Source of the DNA: an uncultured Alphaproteobacteria bacterium
GTDB lineage: Bacteria; Pseudomonadota; Alphaproteobacteria; Rs-D84
DNA: 64,000 nt
Direction of reading: 5' to 3'
Assembly: GCA_947646585.1 (NCBI GenBank)
Contig: CANSHD010000001.1
Location: forward strand, 377,210-441,209
Positions 57,500 through 64,000 of the stretch are shown in pieces (positions within the stretch are counted from its first letter, which is position 1; each line of letters starts with the position of its first letter). Made by a program: the position numbers and the translations under genes. The notes below the pieces were generated by a model. That model saw only the letters and a program-made list of their open reading frames with translations. It was not told the origin of the DNA and did not search any database.

Positions 57500-57713
57500 T
57501 TTTTCCTCCACTGTTTTTCAATTAAAAACACCGCCGTGATGAAGGGCGGTTGGAGGTTAGTAGCTATTTTATCAATAGTGCTGCTTATTTAGATATATCA
57601 CAGCCCTCCAACCGGTTGTGGAGTTTTTTTAGATAAAGAGGCTACTACACCTCACACCGGGTATCACCCGATGCATTATGAATTATATCAGAAAAGTCGG
57701 GGTTTGCAAATGT
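57500..57713 (-). promoter_or_regulatory. Promoter plus structured leader RNA/attenuator (copy B)
   Basis: Minus strand TTGCAA-N16-TATAAT-N7-GCATCGGGTGATACCCGGTG, TAGTAGC/GCTACTA, GGTTGGAGGG/CCTCCAACC, ACCGCC..GGCGGTGTTTTT. Confidence 0.8.
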
Positions 57714-57715
57714 TT

Positions 57716-57797
57716 ACTGGATTGCAGCGCTTCGTTCGCAATGACAGTGAGCCTAGAACGATTGTCATTGCGAGCCCGCAGGGCGTGGCAATCCAGT
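57716..57797. repeat. Palindromic interspersed repeat (ACTGGATTGC...GCAATCCAGT)
   Basis: 82 bp with terminal 10-bp perfect inverted repeats and inner TCGCAATGACA/TGTCATTGCGA. Confidence 0.85.
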
Positions 57798-57822
57798 TAA
57801 TAATGCCATTTGCCGCGTCTGC

Positions 57823-59205
57823 TTAATACCGGTCGTATATCACCGGCGTCTTGTTTATCGTATAGATACGGCCGTCATTCTCGCGGTTATAGTATATGTA
57901 CATAACGTTTGATATCTGGTCGTGAATCCACGGATTGGCGTTGCCGATAACCTGGCGCTGGGTGTTGTGGGGAAATACGCGGTGGAACGTATTGTCGAAC
58001 ACGCGCGTGTATGCGTCGTCAAAAGACGCGCTGGTTACCATGTTCATTATGATGATTCCGTTCGGCGCCACGCGGGATTTTATGCGCGCCATAAATTCCG
58101 CCGTAATTAAATTTTCCGGAATCTGATACGAATTTGAATACACGTCCAAAATGATTAAATCATATTCCATGTCCGTGTTTTTCAAATACTGGCTGGCGTC
58201 GCGAACGACGAATTGTTTGTTTGGGGTTAACTTTTGCTTTAAAAATTCTTTTTCCGAAATGTCTTTCAGCGTCCCCTCGATATCGACAAAAGTGTAATAG
58301 TTAAACGTGTCTTTCAGCCCCGCCGTAAATCCGCCGGCCCCCAGAACCAGAATCTTGCGGCGCCGGTCGCGCGGCATGTTATAAATGAAATTGTCGTTGA
58401 TATAGTTTATATATTCGGCGCCCAGTTCCATGTCCGGATAATACACCGACATCGGCAGGCCGTTCATATACAGAATTTTAACCGAACCCCCGTCCGTCAC
58501 GGAAATGGTGGAATTCGCATTGTTGACCAGAATCCCGAAATGTTTGCGCTGAACCGTGTCGCTGTTTATCATCACGGCCGCGCCGAATATGGCCGCCGCC
58601 ACAACCCATATCCACCAGCGCCGCCGACATATCAGCGCGCCACCCAGCCCCAGCGTCACCACCAGCATGATTGTGTGATTCACACCGATAAACGGCATTA
58701 ACAACAGTGTCGTCGCAATGGACGCCATAACGGAACCGATTGTATCCCACGCCATGATATTTCCGGCATAATTCGTATTGTATTTATGCAGTATTCGCGA
58801 CAGCAGGGTTGTGTTGTACCCGAACAGGAACGGTCCCACGGACAGCATGGCGATAGAGAATATAAATGTTTGAACAAATCCCGCGCGAACCCCTGCCGCG
58901 TACATCCATTCAAAATATTTCGATATTAACGGAAAAGAACCGGCCAGTATCGCCATAAATGCAATCGCCAGAAAACTGACCGCCAGTATTCTACGCGCCC
59001 GCGCCGCGCCGATATTTCCGCGCGTGCCTAAAAAATATCCCAGTGACATGAATCCCATAAAGCAGCCCATGATAATGCTGGTGATTACGGCGGCGCTGCC
59101 GACAAAGAAAGACAGCTGTCGCATCACGACCAGCTCCAGCGACATGCTGACAAATCCGTTCAAGAATATTAAAAACACCAACCACAGACGCAGTTTTTTT
59201 GTCAT
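57823..59205 (-). CDS. Membrane-fused spermidine synthase-like protein
   Basis: N-terminal multi-TM then ILVLGAGGFTAGLKDTF..YTFVDIEGTLKDISEKEF...DLIILDVYSNSYQIPENLITAEFM. Confidence 0.85.
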   Translation of the reverse strand: MTKKLRLWLVFLIFLNGFVSMSLELVVMRQLSFFVGSAAVITSIIMGCFMGFMSLGYFLGTRGNIGAARARRILAVSFLAIAFMAILAGSFPLISKYFEWMYAAGVRAGFVQTFIFSIAMLSVGPFLFGYNTTLLSRILHKYNTNYAGNIMAWDTIGSVMASIATTLLLMPFIGVNHTIMLVVTLGLGGALICRRRWWIWVVAAAIFGAAVMINSDTVQRKHFGILVNNANSTISVTDGGSVKILYMNGLPMSVYYPDMELGAEYINYINDNFIYNMPRDRRRKILVLGAGGFTAGLKDTFNYYTFVDIEGTLKDISEKEFLKQKLTPNKQFVVRDASQYLKNTDMEYDLIILDVYSNSYQIPENLITAEFMARIKSRVAPNGIIIMNMVTSASFDDAYTRVFDNTFHRVFPHNTQRQVIGNANPWIHDQISNVMYIYYNRENDGRIYTINKTPVIYDRY

Positions 59206-59267
59206 TTGCGTTTCCTCCCTTGCGGGGAAAATCTTAGCCAAAAAAGTATACCGTCGCAATGCAAATT

Positions 59268-59585
59268 TTAGTGCGCGTTCAGCAGTCTTACGTCGGCGAA
59301 TTCCGGGTGTCGGTTGAACATTGCGGCGGCGAATGGACACAGGGCGATAACCTTGCGCTGTTGCGCGCGCGCCATATCGACCACCGCCGACACCAGCCCC
59401 AGTCCGACGTGCGCTCCGCGGTATCCGGCATCAACCTCCGTATGGTCTATTATCATTTTGTCGCCGCCCGTCTGTACAAAGGTGATTTCGCCGACATTAT
59501 GCCCGTCACAGTGCGCATAAAAGCCCTGGCCGTCGTCAAACAAAATATATTTCACATCGTATGCCATGTCGCCCTCGTTGAACAT
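59268..59585 (-). CDS. YidJ-like short GNAT acetyltransferase
   Basis: MIIDHTEVDAGYRGAHVGLGLVSAVVDMARAQQRKVIALCPFAAAMFNRHPEF. Confidence 0.82.
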   Translation of the reverse strand: MFNEGDMAYDVKYILFDDGQGFYAHCDGHNVGEITFVQTGGDKMIIDHTEVDAGYRGAHVGLGLVSAVVDMARAQQRKVIALCPFAAAMFNRHPEFADVRLLNAH

Positions 59586-59651
59586 AAAAATTATAGCCGG
59601 ACGATTGCCGCCCGGCCATAGGGTTGTTATCCCTCACAGTTTTTTACCTCA

Positions 59652-60329
59652 TCACAGGCTGCTGTAATAACAGGGGCTTTTGTAAGTATAGCTGCCGGTT
59701 GTGTCGGAACCGGATGTCACATAGCATTGCTGAACTCTTTGGGCCCCGGCGGCCGAATTCCCAAAAGACGGACATCTGGTGCAGGTGCTGCTGGCGCTTA
59801 CCGCCAGGCCATAGTATCCCGCCGCGCATCTGTATTCCTTTCCGCTGTCTTTGCATGTGCCGCAGTCACATGTACGCGTTGTGCGCTGTTGCAGGCCGAT
59901 TTTTCCGGATACGCTGGTCCATGCGCTGTCGGTGCAGTTGCTGCACGCCCTGCAGCATGTTTTATATGTATATGAAAACAGTGCCTGACAGGCACTGCCT
60001 GTCCCCGTCTTTTCCGTCAGGGTATATCCGCTGGGGCACGACGTACAGGATGTCATTTTAATACATAACGTCACCGGGGTGCCGCCACTGTCCGGGTCCA
60101 GTGTCGCACCACAGTTGGAACAGTAATCGGTATAATATACATACCCCGTCGCTGCGCAGTTCGTTCCGCGTGTAACATTTTGCAGATTGGAGCTGCAGGA
60201 TGATACAACGGTGCATGTATGCGTCTCAACCGGTTGATAACCGCCGCCCGGCTTCAGCGTCAGCGCGCCTGCCGCAAATGTGCCGCCAATCAAAATGGCG
60301 ACCGCCCAAAGTCCCGTTTTCATATTCAT
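59652..60329 (-). CDS. Secreted cysteine-rich protein (paralog of 10957-11421)
   Basis: Signal peptide MNMKTGLWAVAILIGGTFAAGA; about 20 Cys; C-term CAAGYYG...CTRCPSFGNSAAG..QQCYVTSGSDTTGSYTYKSPCYYSSL. Confidence 0.75.
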   Translation of the reverse strand: MNMKTGLWAVAILIGGTFAAGALTLKPGGGYQPVETHTCTVVSSCSSNLQNVTRGTNCAATGYVYYTDYCSNCGATLDPDSGGTPVTLCIKMTSCTSCPSGYTLTEKTGTGSACQALFSYTYKTCCRACSNCTDSAWTSVSGKIGLQQRTTRTCDCGTCKDSGKEYRCAAGYYGLAVSASSTCTRCPSFGNSAAGAQRVQQCYVTSGSDTTGSYTYKSPCYYSSL

Positions 60330-60499
60330 TGTTTTTATTTCCTCCTAATCCAAACGTCCGTTTTGATTAGGCAATGCGGCTCTTGAAAAAAAAGGCCGAA
60401 AAGGTGGGGTTTTGCTACATAAAAAAACGTCCTGAAAAACGGACGTTTAAATTAGGCATATATTGCTACGATTATATGCCGTGGTTTCCCTTGTGTCAA
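60330..60499 (-). promoter_or_regulatory. Consensus sigma70 promoter with attenuator-like 5' UTR
   Basis: Minus strand TTGACA (60494-60499) N17 TATAAT (60471-60476); AACGTCC..GGACGTTTTTTT terminator; distal arm 60436-60456 complementary to proximal arm 60344-60364. Confidence 0.75.
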
Positions 60500-60505
60500 T
60501 GTGTT

Positions 60506-61435
60506 TTAAATCGCATCGTAATTTGCGCGGATTATTTTCCCGGATTTGCGCAAATTCGTCGCCTCGCCCGATGACAGTTTCGGGTGCAGACTGGCCACGA
60601 CGCCGTCCGCGCCGACTATGCGCGGCAAAGACATCGCCAGCTTTTCGCGGCCCGCGCCGTCAACCGTGCTGACCGTCAATATGCGTCTTTCGTCGTTAAC
60701 GATACTGCGCAGCAAATCGGCTACCGCCGCGCCGATGCCGTCCCATGTCGCGCCGCGTCCGCGGATAATTTCATATGCCGCATTGTGCACGCGGTATTCG
60801 ATTGTCTGGCGTGCGGCGGCGGTAATCGGATTTTTCGTCTGTCGGCAGAATTCGTCCAGCGGCAGTCCGCCCACACTGGCCGCGGCCCATGCGACAACGC
60901 TGCTGTCGCCGTGTTCGCCCAGAACGTATGCGTGAACGGCGCGCGTCGAAACCCCCAGCGTCCGCCCCAGTATCGTGCGCAGGCGCGCCGTGTCCAGCAT
61001 TGTTCCCGTTCCGATTACGCGCGACGCCGGCAGTTTGGACAGTTTCTGGGCCAGCATTACCATCACGTCCAGCGGATTTGTAACGATTATCAGTTTTACG
61101 CGTTTCGCGTCAACGTTCGCCATGACCCGCGGGATAATGTCGGATACAACCGCGACATTTTTTTGCAACAGGTCCGTGCGCGTCTCGCCCGGTTTTTGGT
61201 TTGCGCCCGCCGCGATTATGACAATGTCGGAACCGCGCATTGCGCGATAGTTGTTCGCGGCGCTGATTTTTATGTCGTATGAAAACGCCGCCGCATGCCC
61301 CAGGTCTTCGGCCGCCGCGCGTGCGCGCAGACCGTCGCGGTCAAACAATACCATCTCGTGTGCCAGACCGGTTCCCGCCACCGCCGTGGCGACGGCTGCC
61401 CCAACCGCGCCGATTCCTATAATCGATATTTTCAT
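60506..61435 (-). CDS. ldh: L-lactate/malate dehydrogenase family protein
   Basis: MKISIIGIGAVGAAVATAVAGTGLAHEMVLFD; VIGTGTMLDTARLRTIL; VLGEHGDSSV. Confidence 0.88.
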   Translation of the reverse strand: MKISIIGIGAVGAAVATAVAGTGLAHEMVLFDRDGLRARAAAEDLGHAAAFSYDIKISAANNYRAMRGSDIVIIAAGANQKPGETRTDLLQKNVAVVSDIIPRVMANVDAKRVKLIIVTNPLDVMVMLAQKLSKLPASRVIGTGTMLDTARLRTILGRTLGVSTRAVHAYVLGEHGDSSVVAWAAASVGGLPLDEFCRQTKNPITAAARQTIEYRVHNAAYEIIRGRGATWDGIGAAVADLLRSIVNDERRILTVSTVDGAGREKLAMSLPRIVGADGVVASLHPKLSSGEATNLRKSGKIIRANYDAI

Positions 61436-61475
61436 CTCTCTTCCTCTTTTTTTATCTCATGGTATATTATAACAG

Positions 61476-61505
61476 AAAAAACGGGGCGCACCCCGTTTTT
61501 TTATA
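61476..61505. terminator. Intrinsic terminator
   Basis: AAAAACGGGGcgcaCCCCGTTTTTTT. Confidence 0.8.
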
Positions 61506-62085
61506 ATATCATGTTTTCCGAAACAAAATCCCAGTTCGCCAGGTTATCCCAAACCGCGTCTATGAAATCCGCGCGGCGGTTCTGGTAATCCAGATAGTAG
61601 GCATGCTCCCATACGTCGATTGTGAACAGCGGCGTCATCCCGTGCGCAATCGGCGTGTCCGCGTTTGCGGTCGTGATGATTTTGTACTCCGTGCCGTCGC
61701 GTACAATCCACGCCCATCCGCTGCCGAACACCGACAGGGCGGCCGTGCGGAATTTTTCGCGCATGGCGTCCGCGCCACCGAATGCGTCGGCCAGTTTTTT
61801 CGGCACGCTCATCTTTGTGTCGGCCGGTTTCAGACAGTTGAAAAAGAAATCATGGTTATACACCTGGGCGGCGTTGTTAAAAATCTTTTGGTCGTTGTTC
61901 ACGGATGTGCGCACGATTCTGGTCAGCGGCATGTCCTCGTACGCGGTGCCGGCAATCAAATCGTTCAGGTTTTTTATGTATGTTGCGACATGCTTGCCGT
62001 GATGATACGCCAGTGTTTCCGCGCTGATGTGCGGCGCCAGTGCGTCCGACGCATACGGCAGCGGGAATTGTGATAATGAAAACAT
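61501..62085 (-). CDS. sodB: Superoxide dismutase (Fe/Mn)
   Basis: FPLPYASDALAPHISAETLAYHHGKHVATYIKNLN; NHDFFFNCL; DVWEHAYYLDYQNRRADFIDAVW. Confidence 0.95.
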   Translation of the reverse strand: MFSLSQFPLPYASDALAPHISAETLAYHHGKHVATYIKNLNDLIAGTAYEDMPLTRIVRTSVNNDQKIFNNAAQVYNHDFFFNCLKPADTKMSVPKKLADAFGGADAMREKFRTAALSVFGSGWAWIVRDGTEYKIITTANADTPIAHGMTPLFTIDVWEHAYYLDYQNRRADFIDAVWDNLANWDFVSENMIL

Positions 62086-62223
62086 ATTGGCTCTCCTTTT
62101 TTTCTGTATTTTGCGCGCAGTGCCCACATAACACAACAGGAATTTTTTAAGAATTTTATAACAAAAAGGTCTTGCGCCGCATGGCGCCGGTTTTTATAAT
62201 CAGAACATCGCAAAGGAGAAAAT

Positions 62224-62793
62224 ATGAAAAAATTATCTATTGTATCGGCCGCAATGGGCCTGGCATTCATCGGTTCTGCATCGGCTGCGGATATCACGGT
62301 TTACTATTCGCCGACATGCCCGCATTGCCACCATGCGCGTGATTTCATTAACAATACGCTGATTTATGAATATCCGACCATCAAAGTGACCGAGGTCAAT
62401 GTTATGGACCAGGCAAATCTGGAAAAGTTCCAGCAGACTTTGGAAAAGTGCAAATTTGAATCCGGCGGCGTTCCTGTAATTGTTGTCGGTGACAAGTGCG
62501 AACAGGGCTATGCCGACTTTATGCAGGACACATTGCGCCAGCATGTAGAGGCGGACATGTCGGACGCGGACAAGAAAGCCGCGGCTGAAAACAAAGCCGA
62601 AATGGAAAAAGACGCCGAGGGTTTTAAGGCCGCCAACGCGGACCGCGCGAACGCTGTATCTGAATATAATGCCGCAGAAGCTGCGGTCGCTGCGGAAAAG
62701 GGCGGTAATTCCACGATTTGGTTCTGGGGCTTGCTGGTTGTGCTGGTCGCGGGCTTGGGCTTTGTCTTGGTTAAGAAGGGCAAGCGCAATTAA
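62224..62793 (+). CDS. Periplasmic glutaredoxin-like protein with C-terminal TM anchor
   Basis: Signal peptide; ITVYYSPTCPHCHHARDFI (CPHC); GGVPVIVVGDKCEQGY; C-terminal TM + KKGKRN. Confidence 0.75.
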   Translation: MKKLSIVSAAMGLAFIGSASAADITVYYSPTCPHCHHARDFINNTLIYEYPTIKVTEVNVMDQANLEKFQQTLEKCKFESGGVPVIVVGDKCEQGYADFMQDTLRQHVEADMSDADKKAAAENKAEMEKDAEGFKAANADRANAVSEYNAAEAAVAAEKGGNSTIWFWGLLVVLVAGLGFVLVKKGKRN

Positions 62794-62815
62794 GACCATA
62801 ACGACGGTGTAGGAA

Positions 62816-63595
62816 ATGTTTGATTTAACCAGTCTTGATTACATATACATCGGCGTTATATTGGCGTCCACAATATGGGCGACGATTCGCGGCGGGATTT
62901 ATGAAACGGTGGCGACCCTGTCATGGGTTGTCGCCGCGGTGACCGCGCGATTTGTATCGCCCATGCTGGACGGATTGCTGCAGCGCTGGTTCGGCCTGGC
63001 CGAATCGACGGTGGGGACGCTGGTGTCGTCATATTTCATCGTTTTCTTTGTAATATTGTTGGTTGTCGGTTTCTTTAACCAGAAACTGCGCGACAAGATT
63101 CAGGAAAGCATGATGAACGTCACGGACCACACGCTGGGCGTGATATTCGGCATTGTGCGCGGAATTGTCGTGATGGGCGTGGTGTATTGGGCCGCGCTGT
63201 GGTACTATTCCGATGCGCCGATGATGCCGCGCTGGATTGCGGATGCGCGCACGCGCCCGATTATGCAGTTGACGGCGGTAAAGCTGGATAAATGGTTCCT
63301 GCCCGGGGCGGAAAACAAATTGCTGCAGCGTGATGTTGCCGGCACCCAGGAAGCGATTGAAATCTATAACAACTTGATAAATCCGGCCGTATCCGATAAA
63401 CCGGCATCCCCGGCCGCCGAAAAGCCGGGCGCACCGGCCCCGGCGCCGAAACCGGCGCCCGCGCCCGCACCGGTCGATGACGACCCGGCGAATGAGACGG
63501 GATATAAATCGTCGGAACGCACGGCGCTGGAAAATCAGTTGTTACAAATTGAATCCGCCGCACGTGCCGCCGCAGAGCGCGATGCAGCAGAATAA
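62816..63595 (+). CDS. cvpA: CvpA family protein
   Basis: Four-TM CvpA-like domain; Ala/Pro-rich C-term. Confidence 0.85.
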   Translation: MFDLTSLDYIYIGVILASTIWATIRGGIYETVATLSWVVAAVTARFVSPMLDGLLQRWFGLAESTVGTLVSSYFIVFFVILLVVGFFNQKLRDKIQESMMNVTDHTLGVIFGIVRGIVVMGVVYWAALWYYSDAPMMPRWIADARTRPIMQLTAVKLDKWFLPGAENKLLQRDVAGTQEAIEIYNNLINPAVSDKPASPAAEKPGAPAPAPKPAPAPAPVDDDPANETGYKSSERTALENQLLQIESAARAAAERDAAE

Positions 63596-63625
63596 AAAAT
63601 CGCCCGTTCGGGCGATTTTTTTTAT
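63594..63625. terminator. Intrinsic terminator
   Basis: AAAAATCGCCCgttcGGGCGATTTTTTT. Confidence 0.8.
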
Positions 63626-64000
63626 TTGTGTTTATATGCCAATACATATGGAACGAATTTCACGCCCAATCCGTCCGGTAACCATTCGCGCGGGATGATA
63701 ATGCTGTTATGCTGGCCGGCGGCCATTTTTTGCACCTCTGTTCTGTTGGCCGCATTTATTAACCGGGCCGGTTTTATCGTCGCCTTGTCCATTGTTCCCG
63801 GCAGAATAAACGTGATTTCATCGCCGGCCTTTATTTCATTGCGCAATTCCAGTGTGATTTCGTCGTCGGTTGCGTTTGTTATGACGCCGGCGGCATGATA
63901 TTCGGATGTGCTGCGCGTGGTGTCGTAATCATGCGCGTCCGGTCCGACGGGACCGTCAAAGAATGCGGTTGTGTATCCGCGTGTTTCCAAAACGTTCAGC
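63622..64000 (-). CDS. U32 family peptidase (YegQ-like), partial, runs off window end
   Basis: LNVLETRGYTTAFFDGPVGPDAHDYDTTRSTSEYHAAGVI...NEIKAGDEITFILPG. Confidence 0.75.
   Translation of the reverse strand, partial: LNVLETRGYTTAFFDGPVGPDAHDYDTTRSTSEYHAAGVITNATDDEITLELRNEIKAGDEITFILPGTMDKATIKPARLINAANRTEVQKMAAGQHNSIIIPREWLPDGLGVKFVPYVLAYKHK

Noticed and set aside
1-64000. CRISPR array or rRNA operon
   Set aside because: No regularly spaced direct repeats or rRNA-like sequence seen; rpmF/rpoBC neighbourhood is ordinary chromosome

Overview
64 kb of a bacterial chromosome, most likely a gut or host-associated alphaproteobacterium (GapR/DUF2312, OlsBA, def-fmt, a VirB8-VirB9-VirB10 cluster and GANTC-rich DNA all fit). 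It is densely coded with standard code 11; overlapping ATGA stop/start junctions (def/fmt, recR/rsmA, olsA/proS) show that TGA is a real stop. Housekeeping blocks: secE-nusG-rplK-rplA-rplJ-rplL-rpoB-rpoC, rpmF-plsX, def-fmt-truA, recR-rsmA, lspA-yidC, pyk, olsB-olsA-proS, hemW, mltB, sodB and ldh. Accessory content: an autotransporter interrupted by an in-frame TGA, a MarR/TolC/mini-adaptor/RND efflux operon, a VirB8/VirB9(SPOR)/VirB10(Cys-rich tail) cluster interrupted by a four-helix-bundle (IVP-type) gene, and secreted Cys-rich paralogs. The strongest candidate for something undescribed is a structured 5' leader RNA present in three copies (about 46494-46672 +, 57500-57674 -, 11422-11636 -). 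Each copy has the same promoter-to-hairpin spacing, a covarying long-range helix with a bulge at the same position, a conserved GGTTGGAGGG / CCTCCAACC switching pair and an intrinsic terminator. Two copies precede small paralogous HTH-like genes and one precedes a secreted Cys-rich protein whose paralog (59652-60329) has a different attenuator-like leader with a consensus sigma70 promoter. All calls come from reading the sequence and ORF translations; no database search was run.
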